Shown here: positions 13,401 through 24,394 of the stretch, in pieces
How positions within the stretch are numbered: position 1 is the stretch's first letter
How the letters are laid out: every line of letters begins with the position of its first letter
Source: Climacium dendroides
Lineage: Eukaryota > Streptophyta > Bryopsida > Hypnales > Climaciaceae
Reading direction: 5' to 3'
DNA: 64,000 nt
NCBI GenBank assembly: GCA_950106755.1
Contig: OX467086.1
Span: 28,910,001-28,974,000 of the forward strand
Program-made: the position numbers and the translations under genes
Notes under the pieces: generated by a model
Databases searched by the model: none
Told to the model about the DNA's origin: nothing
The model's input: the letters and a program-made list of their open reading frames with translations, nothing else

Positions 13401-14465
13401 TGCAGCTTCTTCATCACACTTCTTGAAATTCGAAAATCAAGGGCATCTCTAAGATCGTGGTTTGACCTGAGTACTCTACACTACAATAATCGTCAAACCT
13501 ACAGGACACAAGTAAGGTGCAGCCCGGCATTTGCATTGAGACAAATAGTAGGCAAAGCCTGGAGTGGGCAAACAGAGAAAGTATTAATGTCTTGCACCAC
13601 ACTTCACAGCCAAGATAAAAACTGATGATAAAAAAAGAACAATCTTGGATTAAATTCAAATTAGCAGTTCTGGATAGAGGTACAGAACCCCTTCTGTTGA
13701 TGATTCCTCGACTACGTCAGGTTTAACCTACATAGGTTTGTTGCAGATGTGCGCGCAACCGCTCATCATAAATTAAAGCACAACGTTGATCTTGTGCAGA
13801 TGATGCGGGCCATTAACTGATGCTGTGCCCCCTGTTGACGATCCCTGGGAAACGCAACTCCTCAACCAGTTAGACGGAAACTCATCGACAAAGGTAACAT
13901 AGCGAAAAGTCATTCTACTACCATGCAATCCATGATTTACTGTTGATGCAATCCTCACAGATATTTACATAACGACACATGCACTATCTACTACAAAACC
14001 ACAACATGAATGAATGCAAAATTACCTTAATAACAATATTCACGAACTCTCAAACTCTCAAACCCCTCAAGCTAACCACCATCGGCTCTGGAGAGTCGTA
14101 ACGGAGATCACCGTGACCAACTTGGGAGAACATTACATAGCCAATCAGTGAAATGGCACCAGGCCACGGTATGCTCTATCAAAGAGAGGGTATCAATCCT
14201 ACTGAACAATTGGTGGTCGGTAAGGATGTCACAGCACCCTGCGCTCAGCAGGCAACTACAAGGAGTAATCCGACGCACTCTTCGAACTGTTGAGTATCAC
14301 ATCGCAGAACAGACAGATAAATCTAACGAATGAGCTACTCTGCCGACAGGAAGTTCATGACAAAATCTCACGACGATCGCAGGAAATGAATTCACAGACA
14401 GCGTCAGGTAAAATACACGGGAAAAAAAATGGAGGTGAAGCGCACCGCTGTGGAGAGGAGGTGGA
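13401..14465. other. 3' flank of SERF copy 1
   Basis: GC-moderate, apparently single-copy sequence downstream of the minus-strand SERF gene. It may hold its 3' UTR. No protein-coding exon was recognised in any of the open frames. Confidence 0.35.
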
Positions 14466-14654
14466 TCATTTCTTTGAAGCTGACGAAGTTGGCCCTGGCG
14501 CTTTTTCCGCCTTCTTCGCCAGCTTCTCTTGCAAGGCTTTGGCGTCGCGCTCACGGCGCTGCTCGGGCGTGAGTCCATCATCTTTTACCTTACTTGCCTT
14601 GTTGCGAGCGGCTGCCCTCTCACGATCCTTCTCCCTCTGGTTGCCCCTCGTCAT
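14466..14654 (-). CDS. SERF/4F5-family small protein, copy 1
   Basis: A single uninterrupted exon encodes 62 residues. It begins MTRGNQREKDRERAAAR and contains the family core DDGLTPEQRRERDAKALQE followed by a Lys/Ala-rich tail. This is the SERF (small EDRK-rich factor, 4F5) family: highly charged, intrinsically disordered proteins that in animals and yeast bind acidic/amyloidogenic proteins and RNA and modulate aggregation. The ATG at 14654 is chosen because MTRGNQR is the canonical family start. A close paralog lies 6 kb away on the same strand (20418-20633) and shares the first ~50 residues with few changes. The tail is shorter here (PGPTSSASKK). Localisation is probably cytosolic and nuclear. 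Confidence 0.92.
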   Translation of the reverse strand: MTRGNQREKDRERAAARNKASKVKDDGLTPEQRRERDAKALQEKLAKKAEKAPGPTSSASKK

Positions 14655-14900
14655 CGTGCCTAAGTTACACGAGATGTCGTTGCCCGCGATCCTGAGAAGA
14701 GCAATCTAATTGTAAACTATGTTTCCAGACACCCAAAAGGACAGACACAAGAGGCGGAGGAAGCCCTCGGCAGCAGGGAGAGTAGGGAGCAGTGGAGGGA
14801 GGTCGACACGAGAAGCATTGAAATGACGACGACATCTCTGGACAGAATTAGGGTTTAGGAAGCCTCTAGACATCCTTTCGGACTGTATGAGGCCTGGCAG
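14655..14900 (-). promoter_or_regulatory. 5' UTR / promoter-proximal region of SERF copy 1
   Basis: GC-rich sequence directly upstream of the SERF start. No TATA box or splice-site pair can be assigned with confidence. Overlapping open frames on the plus strand here are shadows of the SERF coding strand. Confidence 0.35.
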
Positions 14901-14968
14901 TTGGTTAGCAGTGCGGAGACGACTGAGTCGGTCTCCGTCCTTAACCGATAAGTGGATGAGGGTTGGTT

Positions 14969-15005
14969 CATTCGTTCGTTCGTTCGTTCGTTCGTTCGTT
15001 CGTTC
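14969..15005. repeat. (TTCG)n tetranucleotide microsatellite
   Basis: About nine tandem TTCG units on the plus strand, located some 315 bp upstream of the minus-strand SERF start and so possibly within its promoter. Confidence 0.9.
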
Positions 15006-15529
15006 CCCTCCCTTCCTTCAGCTGACCCTTTCAACTTGCAAGGAGGCAGTTATTTTCTGGAAAGCTTCCCAAGCTTCCCAGATGAGTGCTGGCTGAGAGT
15101 TGTAAACTTCAAAGCCCCATGGGCTCCAACAAATTTCTGTGGCAAAAAATGGGAACCCGAACCTCAATGGGTCCCAAGACTGATGACAGTTTCTCATTGG
15201 AGGACGAGAGGCGCATGCTCTTTTGCATAACGTGGGTTATGATGCCTCTCTTCTCCACCCCTGATTGAGTATGGTTGACCAAGATTCAACCATTATTGAA
15301 CATCCAGCCGGTTATGTCTGGTAATGGGAAAGCAATGTGAAAACAGAGGCTCACTAATTACGAGAAATATCAATATTGTTTTTCATCATGAACCTCTGCT
15401 TGCACATTACCTAGTCTACGAAGACTAGGCACTTGGAATGAAAATCCTAATTAAGAATTCAACAAACCTTTAAGGTTATTGGATGTCATGTCAAGTTTTT
15501 CTCTTGATTTTAAGATAATTTTGGAGTCA

Positions 15530-16080
15530 ATTTTTTGGCTCATTGTTTTTGTGACAATATAGTGTAATTTTTTGACAAATTTGGGCCACAACAACCATGT
15601 CTCTATTGGTTCATGCAATGACAATATTTTGGCAAATTTGGGCTTCAACAACCATGTCTCTATGAGGTTCAATGATAATATTTTGGCAAATTTGGGCCTC
15701 AACAACCATATCTCTATTGTGTTCAATGATAATATTTTGGCACATCATTCTTACTAGTGATGGTATAGTGTACTTTTTGACAAATTGGGGTCTCAATAAC
15801 TAGGTTTCTTTAGGTTTATGCAATGACAATACTTTGGCAAATTTGGGCCTCAACAACCATGTCTTTATTAGTTCATGCAGTGACAATATTTGGGTAGATT
15901 TGGGCCTCAACAATTATGTCTATTGGTTCAAGTAGTGACAATATTTTGGCAAATTGGGGCCTTAACAACCATATCTCTATTGGTTGAGTGATGATATTTT
16001 GGCTCATTGGTTCAATGATGATATAGTGTACTTTTCTAACAAATTTGGGCTTGAACAACCATGTCTCCAAATCTTCTTCA
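15530..16080. repeat. 57-bp minisatellite, about nine units
   Basis: Tandem imperfect units of roughly 55-60 bp. Recurrent words in each unit are 'caaatttgggcctcaacaac', 'catgtctctattggttca' and 'tgacaatattttgg', seen starting near 15580, 15630, 15690, 15780, 15840, 15895, 15950 and 16040. Unit boundaries drift because of indels and some units are partial. Because the unit is often close to a multiple of three, long open frames appear on both strands. I regard these as by-products. Confidence 0.8.
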
Positions 16081-16189
16081 ATGAAATGAAGACAACAAAA
16101 GGCTTGTGGTCCCCCAACCATTGGACACACGAATCTATTGTTGGCAAAATGGTTGGCTTGCCCCCATGGGATGGTTGCAATTCCTAATT

Positions 16190-18245
16190 TTTATTTTTTT
16201 GCACATATAGACAATCGTAAGAGAAGGGGATAGCAGTTGAAATTCCTACGTTTTTTTTGAACCCAATTTGAATGATTGAAACGTGTTGCTCCCAAGAGAC
16301 CCAAGCCGATTAATTTTCGTGTTTGGCCCGCTTGAAGACCAGCCGTGTCGTGTGGATTACCTTGGAGTGATGGGTTACTGAATTTTACGGAAGATCTCGT
16401 CACACAGACGATGCCACGAAAACGGAGTTCCAGTTGGGCCAGTTGCCGAGCAGATAGAGTGGGGGCGTGTGCATAACTAAACTGCCTGTGGAATCTTCTT
16501 CATGCCGGCCCTTTCGTAGACAAGTAAGTTAAGTTACAATATTGCTAAGCTGAAGCTTCAGGGAGGCTGGCTAGGGGAGGGGCCGCCTTGCCTTGCCATG
16601 CCAGTTGCCTCTGAATGGGGACGTGCGGACTTTTCTCAGATCGACTCCCGTCCGTCCGTCCTTTCCCGAAGAAGATCGATCAGTTAATTGCATCCTCATC
16701 CAAAAACTCTCTTTTCCTGTGTCCAAGGACTGAGTTGCCAACGGAAGGGAACGTAGCGTGCTGGCTTTCATTTCCCATCCCAATCGGGCGACCAGATGCA
16801 ATCCACAGCTGCCACACAGCTAGCTAGAATGCTCGCTCACAGACATGCAATTAACCAGTCTCGATCGTAAGTCAGAAGAGACTCCCTCTCAGATTGGGCA
16901 CTCTTAAATTAATCAGCGTTGGAGATAGGAACTTTCAGCTGAGAGTCAGTGCTCCTCTTCCTTCGTTGAATGCCTAGGAGAGCTTAGAACGGCCACCCTT
17001 CCTCACTGTGACAGTGTAGATTATTGAGCAGTGACCGGTAGTTTAAATCCGTTACGAAAACGGATGTTTCGTTCAAATGGCAATATTCCACAAACTTGGC
17101 ACTTTTAGGTTTAGACCATGTGGTTGAAATGTAAGCTGGCCAGTCCTAGGCTGTAGAGCATGGGGTCTGGACCCTATACCAGAACTAGAAAATGAATGGA
17201 AAAATGGCAGAAGAAGATCACCATTGTAGAGAAATATCCGTTGGGTGTAGACGGAGGCTTTTAGTGGGCCCGGTTTCTGGTGGACCAGTTCGCCTCATTT
17301 GTGCTAATTCGTTATTCATTGGGCCTTGGGAGATCAACTACCCCAGCAGACTCTTCTTTCACGTGGGTTGCAAAACCTACTGTTCTTCTTGGACTTTGGG
17401 AATACCTGTTGCACTTGCAAGCTCTTATTGGGCTCTGATCCTAATTTGGACAGCAGCATCAAATCGGCTGGAGTCCTAATTGGTAACATGATCCGCTGCA
17501 AACAACGGTGCGTTGCTCCTGAACGTATTTCAATTCTATTATCAACTCAGTCTCTGGTCTACACAGACAACTTCCGGGGCAATTCGGTTCAAATCATAGT
17601 GCTCATTGTTTTCAAGTATGCCTATCCCGTGAAGGAAAATCTGGGATGACTGGACGGACTTGCTCTGCTTAATATGAATAACCTACGAAACCAGGTAGTG
17701 GAAATGAACACCAACAACTTGGAGAACCAATGTAATTTGGACTTGATTAGTACGACTCTAGAAATTGCAGTTGGTGCAGAGGGAATTTCTCTGGGTATGG
17801 ATCACCTGTATGGACTTCATGCATGTCACAATTGGCATTTCGTTTCTACTAACCTCTACATCCATAGACACGGATTAATTGTCCGATTTACTTTTAGGCG
17901 AGTGTGAACGCAGAGATCGATTACCTGTTCACAGACGGAACAAAAGACTTTGTCACATGAATGAACTTCAATAGCATCCCATCTACATTGACCACTGACT
18001 ATCGATCCTCAATTACCGAATCAAGCACTGATTGCCTCTCTCCATTGGCATCACTCTACCACTGCTTGTAGCATTCATTGTCTTTCATAGAATAGACGAG
18101 AACACAGCATCTAGAAAGACATTATTTATTGGAGATTTGAGCTGATGAATTTCACAATCTTTGGCCCCAAGAATCTCATCAAATTATTGAAATTGACGAG
18201 GATTGCCACTCTATCCGCGTACGATAAAGGAATTATAACATGGCG
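16190..18245. other. Unique-looking sequence without a recognised gene
   Basis: GC-moderate sequence between the minisatellite and the peroxidase relic. Several frames of 60-107 codons are open on each strand (for example 17192-17479 and 17326-17649, +), but they overlap each other, lack splice-compatible neighbours and match no family I know. I call no gene. Confidence 0.35.
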
Positions 18246-18249
18246 GTGT

Positions 18250-18885
18250 TTTCTGTTAATTACACCAAAATACAAAGTGGGCCTCATTTCACCTTGAATT
18301 CTAGTGAAGGGGGCTTTCCCTGTCTTGATGGTCCTGCTTGCTAATTTGGCTTCGAAATCCTTGACGTGCTCCGCAGGGGCAGATCGCTCTGGATGATGCC
18401 TCCGTCTATTCGCAAGTTCTTGTAGTAGTTGTCGACTTGTCCCCGGTTTTGATGTCCAAGTTCTGCACTGCAATGTCGTCTCCATTTGCGGGACAAGTTA
18501 AGGCTTGCCCTGTTTGGCCTTGAAGTCGGTGTGGAATGACATGTATTTTAATGTCTTTTAAAAGTGTTAAGCGTAACGTTATAACGTTGTTCCAGCTTGC
18601 TTACAATAATGGTTTTTACAACATCACAATATTGTGGGGACACCGCGTACTAAAATGCACTGTATACACTATTAGTACATTCTCACCAGAGCATAGACTG
18701 ATGTCTCTTGAGTAGCACTCCAGCCCAAATTTTGGTTGAAAGTACCTGAGAGTGCAATGAGAGCTTGTTCTTCGAGATCCTGGAAAGCTAAATTATCTTT
18801 GAAAACGGTGTAATTGTCGCCTGGTGCTCAGGGCCTTAAATCTGCTCCCGAATCTGCTTCGATATGTACGGTTGGCGGTCAAACT
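18250..18885 (-). pseudogene. Class III peroxidase pseudogene (secretory plant peroxidase relic)
   Basis: Minus-strand family blocks occur in the right order but in different frames. Near 18873-18746 the sequence reads EADSGADLRP, then an in-frame TGA (18828-18830), then APGDNYTVFKDNLAFQDLEE and ALSG. The exon ends in a GT donor at the phase-1 site where plant peroxidases place the intron before the AHTIG helix. The next exon gives CPANGDDIAVQNLDIKTGD. After a frameshift near 18440 it gives VDNYYKNLRIDGGIIQSDLP, and after a second shift IKTGKAPFTRIQGEMRP and GVIN (about 18330-18256), the C-terminal KTG/GEIR region. The AHTIG proximal-histidine segment is missing. One stop, at least two frameshifts and the lost haem-ligand segment make it non-functional. 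Upstream exons may extend, badly decayed, towards 19700. Confidence 0.8.
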
Positions 18886-20417
18886 ATTTGCCACGACCAA
18901 AAAGAACTTGAACAATCCATTTGAATTTGACATTTCCAAATGAACAGATCGAGTAGCATAGAAGCATGAGTACCAGTGATAGATAATTTCTAACTTCACA
19001 AAACTCTTGTTCATTTCACAAACTCATGCTTTCAAAATTCTTGAAAGCGGGATCCGTGATACTGACATGCTTCAATTCATGAAGTTGCTACCACATCGAC
19101 CAAATATTCTGCAGTTCAAGAGTACGCAACACTCTTTAGAGGGTGACCCGTCTATATGCTCCTCCATCTGCGGAGATCGAGAGTCTCAACAAGGTTGTAA
19201 AACGTCAATTTCATTAAATTAACAGCATACTTTCCAGGACACATGTCTGTAACCAAAATCCAAACCTATCCTAGTTTTTAGAGCTTTGTGTTGATGTATG
19301 TCACAAATCTGGCGCCGTAATCGCGCCAATTTAACGAAATTCACGATGTAAAGTCCCAACCAAATACTCTTCCATATACAAACACAAGTTCTGAACGACT
19401 ATTTCAGACGAAAACAAAAGTTTCAAGATCTATTATTCTATTATTTTTTGTTGTCCTGAGCTACAATCTTGAACGACATCTACTGAGTGTATAATCCTCT
19501 TTGGCATCAAAGAGATAAATGAATGGCTATTGTGTCGGAACGGAGCAATCGCATTTGCATGACGTACTCAATCATGGTGAAAAAACGATCTTTTACTCTG
19601 AAATGTGAGGCTCCAATATATGGACACAGGCTGGCAAACACTTTTCGTGTTACTGCCAAGCTCACTTTGGAATAGAAAGCGCAACCGCAGTCCAATAGAT
19701 ACGGGTGATTTCGAAGACTATGGGGCATCTACTTAAAGAAATTACATGCTTCGAAGACCTTTGTGAGTTCGAAACATGCACTACCATTGGGTGGTCCCGA
19801 ATCTTAAAGCAGAGCAATGAATTAGGAAAGTGAGCTGCTAGCTGCGCCGGTTGCAACGTTACTCCGTGGACCAAACTTTACGGCATTCGTCTCTCAACAA
19901 TTATTCTTGCTATCTTAACTCTATCACCAAACGAGTCATGAGAATCTGCTCGTTCTGCTGCAACCTACAAGATGGACTTGATAGCTTAAAGCCTAAAACA
20001 ATGTGCTTGTGACAACAGCTGAGCTCTATTGTTGCCTTGATCGAACTCCAAATAATTCAACTTCAAAGAAGCAAGAAGCGTACTACAAAATGCGTGGATT
20101 ATAGCCTATACAAGAGAAAATCAAACCGTTTTATTGTATAATTATTCACATCAGTACCAAGTTCACTACAGCCGCCTGCACTCCGAGTGGCAATTAACAA
20201 GCGCAAAGGTTCTCATTGCCAATCGACAATGGACAAAGGCGTCATCTACTTCTACGAGAGACGATCAGCTCCAAGAGGACAATTCTAATCTAGCTAGTCT
20301 ACATGAAGTCGTCAGACCTGCAATCTTGGGATGACCAACGCCGCTTTGGGCTCCTCGCCCCAGGAGGAAATAAATTGGAGAAGCCTCCCAACGCCATGAT
20401 CGCTCCATGTATTTTTA
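18886..20417. other. Possible decayed 5' part of the peroxidase relic; 3' flank of SERF copy 2
   Basis: The first two peroxidase exons would be expected here on the minus strand. A frame near 19640-19500 contains an ASLCP motif reminiscent of the N-terminal YxxxCP of peroxidases, but the distal-histidine HDC motif was not found, so I do not extend the pseudogene. The last few hundred bases probably hold the 3' UTR of the SERF gene that ends at 20418. Confidence 0.3.
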
Positions 20418-20633
20418 TCATTTCTTCGTCCCCGGCGACGCCGATGGTGAGGATTTTTCCCCAGTACCACTCGTCTGACCCTGCTCTGCCTTCTTGGCCA
20501 ATTTCTCTTGCAAGGCTTTCGCATCACGCTCACGGCGCTGTTCCGGTGTTAAGCCATCGTCTCGCACTTTAGTTTGCTTGGCCCTCATCGCCGCTCGCTC
20601 GCGATCTCGTTCCCGCTGGTTCCCCCGCGTCAT
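20418..20633 (-). CDS. SERF/4F5-family small protein, copy 2
   Basis: A single exon encodes 71 residues, beginning MTRGNQRERDRERAAMR with the core DDGLTPEQRRERDAKALQE intact. It differs from copy 1 mainly in residues 17-27 and in a longer Ser/Gly/Thr-rich tail ending SASPGTKK. It belongs to the SERF family of disordered, charged proteins that in other eukaryotes modulate protein aggregation and bind RNA. It lies on the same strand as copy 1, 5.8 kb upstream in transcriptional terms, with a peroxidase relic and a minisatellite in between. Neither copy has an intron in its CDS, so either tandem duplication or retroposition could explain the pair. The flanks I compared share no obvious similarity. 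Confidence 0.92.
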   Translation of the reverse strand: MTRGNQRERDRERAAMRAKQTKVRDDGLTPEQRRERDAKALQEKLAKKAEQGQTSGTGEKSSPSASPGTKK

Positions 20634-21766
20634 CTCACCAGCTTCAACTTATGCACGCGATCGATCGCACGTACCCAACAAGTCAACGAAACCGAGAAAA
20701 AAACGCTCACGTACACACACAGCCAAAAGAATGGAATCAAACGAAAGCAGAAGCAGCAGCAAGTAGCGGCAGAAGCCCCCGGCAGGTCCAAGCAGAAGGA
20801 AGGCAAAGGCTACCGGCAGTAGTTTCAGTTAGCAACAATCAGAAGATTGTGCGATGCAACAGGGGAAGACGGTTTCGAGGTGGCTATCAGAAGTGTGAGG
20901 CAAGATAGTAAAGGCTTTTTGACACGATGAGAAACTGGCGACAGGGAGGACGAGCTAAGGGAAGAAGCAGATGAATTGAAGAAGGCGACGAAGGCGGCGG
21001 CGTCACTCTCTCTTCACTACGCTCTTGCCTGCTATGTATTGTACTCTGCTGAGCGCCTCTGGGGAGAGTTTACTTGCTTACTTGTAAGCTTTGTTCTAGC
21101 ACGCAGGCGCAGCGACTATTCTAATCAATTTTCTAATTCTGACTGCCAATCCGCCTAAGTTAGCTGCCCCTGGCCTCTCTCTCTCTTCCTTGCAATTGTT
21201 ACTGAGCTTGGTTGGGATGCAGGCCTTCGCTTCCGCCCTTTTATTTGGAGAGACTGAGTGGTTTTGGTTACGATTGGTAACGTTCCATTGCCCCAGCAGG
21301 CCTGGCCGGCTCCTGCTGATGTCCTCCTGAAGATCCCCAAAAGATTAGGATAGACCACTTCAATCTCCACCCGACTTCCGGACTTCCCTTCCTAGCTTCC
21401 TGTAAGTTTCATACGTACTACACTCCCTAACGAACTTCCTTCCGTGTTGACTGGACTGCCACTCTCTTCTTCAATTGTTCCATTGATATACTCCGTATGT
21501 AATAGTGGGTCGCGCGCAGGTGGCCCAACTACTGCACTGTCTGCTCCTCACGCACTGGGATTTCTCCTGTGCATCCCCACTCGTAGCTAGGCGGTCCGCC
21601 CCCCCTCCCCCGCGCTTCCTGGTTGCCAAATCTACCGACCTTCAGTTGCTTCCCATATTTTCTGTGGGTTATACTACATTATCCCTAGAGTTCCTTGACT
21701 ATGTTTTAAAAAAAACACTCCAAAACTGCTATTTCTAAAGTTGAGGCACCAGTAGCCAATCTTTTA
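20634..21766. promoter_or_regulatory. 5' flank of SERF copy 2
   Basis: GC-rich sequence, rich in pyrimidine tracts on the plus strand near 21170-21190 and 21600-21615, upstream of the minus-strand SERF start. It is the likely location of its 5' UTR and promoter. No other gene was recognised. Small open frames across 20640-20910 are Arg/Ser/Gln low-complexity shadows. Confidence 0.35.
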
Positions 21767-22163
21767 AGCAATTTTGGAGCAATCATGTGCAGTATGAGGT
21801 GGTAGAAATTTTTCTCATGTAGGAAGATAGGAATTATGCGAATAGCAAGATTTTCAAAATTTTATTCCCAAAATTGAAATTTCTGTGAATTTTGAGAGCC
21901 AAAAAGTGCACTTCACTAGTAGCCAATCTTTAAAGTCTTCCAATTCCAATCATTCAAAAATTACTTTCCCACTCACTACTTTCTACTATCTTGCTCACTA
22001 CTTTGAACCACGTGTCATAAGCTTGTTAGTCCCAACCTCACAAAAGACCAAAAACACACATTATAGCTTGGGTTGGAAAATTGTTTCGGCTTTGGTTGGA
22101 AACATTGCACCCTTGCAAGTTGGGTTTGGGCATGGTTGACAATTGGTCCCTCAACTGTAGTAC
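21767..22163 (-). repeat. Dispersed repeat family, 3' end portion
   Basis: The reverse complement of this segment matches 59340-59720 over its whole length. Landmarks are 'caaccatgcccaaacccaac' on the minus strand versus 'caatcatgcccaatacccaa' at 59360, a 'gaggttgggactaa' block and 'tttctcat' near the end. It directly abuts the left arm of the large inverted repeat. The order (arm sequence, then this block) is the order seen in the copy at 57555-59720, minus an internal part of about 0.95 kb. Confidence 0.7.
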
Positions 22164-24394
22164 AAGTACCAAATTTAAGGGAAAACAAAAAAAACATTTT
22201 TGGACACATGTAACTATAGAATCTTGTAATGTGCTAGTTTGAGAAGATGTGGAAAAAATTTCAGAAATTTCCACTGTGTAAATTGCAAGATATTAGCATT
22301 TGAAGTGAAAAAATCCTATTTTTGGCCTTGCAAAAAACTAGGGAGATGCACTTCACAAGGTCTTATTTGTTTAAAAAATGTCCAAAATGGTGGTGCGTCT
22401 TTGGATTCATTCTTCAAAGTAAATTGGCTACATGCTTGGAAAACTCCATATCATTTGGAATTGTACAACATATAGGAAAATAATACTAACTAAATAGATA
22501 GATAGATGCAGAGAATGATTTAAAATACTAAATTGTTAAGAACTTATTTATGGAATTAAAAAATTCCAATCCCAATGGTTGTAATGTTGTAGTAAATAAT
22601 CTACATCCAATGATTTTATTTCTTTCAAAAAATATTGAAAATTGAGTTAAATAAAGGATTTCAAAGTTTATTTTAGAGTAGAGATTCCATAAGTGCTCGC
22701 AAACTAAAACTCCTCATAACTTTCATCTCATTGATCAAAATGGAATGATTCAAAGCTTTCCTTGTATAAGTAAATCTAGAAAATCAATTTCAATTTTTTT
22801 ATTTATGAAAAAATAATTTTTAAAGAAGTTTTTTGGTTGCATGGGTTGCTTGATGAGCAATGAAAACTACATATCATACAATAACTTTTTAACCATGTAT
22901 TCAAAAGTTATAAAAATTGTTGGGCCTTGAAACTACTCTTTGAACATATTTAGTGTGAAAATTTCAATGGAAAAAATGAAAATTCCATTTGTAGTGAGCT
23001 GCCCAAAATTTCTATGTTGCCAAAAGAAAAGTAGTTTGGCAAGGTTACATTTGCTTGCTAGAACAATCTTACCTTTGGGATTGTTGTGTTTCAATCCCAT
23101 CATAGAGCTATTAAAAATTTAGTTTTTCTTTCAATCTTGGACCTATTTTTTCTTAACACTTTTAAAAAAAAAAAAATTCAAGTATTTAAAAAAGAATTAT
23201 CTTAAACTTGCAACTCAATTCTTCAACACAAAATTTTTTTATTTCAAAGTCTATAGTACAAAATTTGTCTATAAATGGCGGTCAAAATCATCTAAAATTG
23301 CAAACCACTATTCAAAATTTATTTTTTCCAACTTTGAATGCTAATATCTTCCGATCTATATGGTCAAACTTCATAAAATTTTACCACATGATCTCTAAGA
23401 AATAGAGTGCAAGATCCTATGGTTAAATTTTTTTTAAATAATAAGCTTTTGTTTTTTTGAATGAATGCATCAAAAATAGTAATTTTGAGTGTTTTTTTAT
23501 GATAAAAAATAGCCTTGATCCATTGTAGGATAAGCATTAACATACCCTTCTCCAATCAAAATGCAAGAACAATAGCCATCAAGTTTTGGATTTGCATTCT
23601 TTCAGTGAAGGGTCTAGATCCTCTAGGCCTAGAAAGCCAGGTAACAATGGTTGGAGGCTGGACAGCAAACTACAATAAAATACTACTAAATGCCTACAAT
23701 TTGGAGGTCTAGGTTCTCAACATCAACCGGCCCTAAAGTTGTTAGGACACCTACGGCAAAAATTTCCAATGAATGACGTTCAATGATAATATAAGAATGA
23801 GTCAATCAAGTCAATAAAATGCTAGTAGCTATGGTGGTAGGCTAGCCATTTCAAGGTTAGAGTTTGACACACTAGTGGCCGTGGTGGTAGGCTGGCCATT
23901 TCAAGGTTAGAATGTGACATGCTAGTGGCTATGGTAATAGGTTGGTTGTTTCAGGGTTAGGATTTTATACACTAGTAGCTATGGTGGTATGTTTGTTGGT
24001 TCAAGGTTAGAATTTGACAACTTTTATTGACTAAAACACCAAACATCAAAGTTTCCAATGAATGCCTTTCAATGCTAATGAAGGAATGAGTCAATCAAGT
24101 CAATACAATGCTAGTGGATGTGGTGGTAGACTGGTCATTTTAGGGTTGGAATTTGACAAGTGTTAGAATTAAACAACTATTGTTGACTTTTTGATATATA
24201 TTGCTCTCAATTTTTTTCCTTTTGGCTAGTGACATTTTATTGCAAAAACTAGACTTTCAAATGAGTAATACAAATTTAAATTGATAGTTTAAAAATTTTC
24301 ACAATTGTTTATGTGAAAAATCAAATGAAAAAGTCTATATCTATAAAATCTATATTTCAATTCAAAAGAAACAATCTTCTATTTTTTATACCCA
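22164..24394 (+). repeat. Large inverted repeat, left arm (2,231 bp)
   Basis: Every position x in this arm pairs with position 51040-x in the right arm, with no indel from end to end. Several hundred-base stretches compared along the arm show no mismatch. Complementarity stops at 22163/28877 on the outside and 24395/26645 on the inside. The arm holds an inverted copy of the dispersed repeat family (22164 to about 23420), a GC-richer segment at 23515-23760 and a five-unit minisatellite at 23819-24175. It contains open frames of 60-78 codons, but they are mirrored, short, and without recognisable domains. I consider them non-coding. Confidence 0.95.
23819..24175 (+). repeat. Minisatellite inside left arm
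   Basis: About five units of roughly 50-65 bp built on 'gctagtagctatggtggtag' followed by 'gccatttcaaggttagaa' and 'tttgacac'. It is mirrored exactly in the right arm at 26865-27221. Confidence 0.8.
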
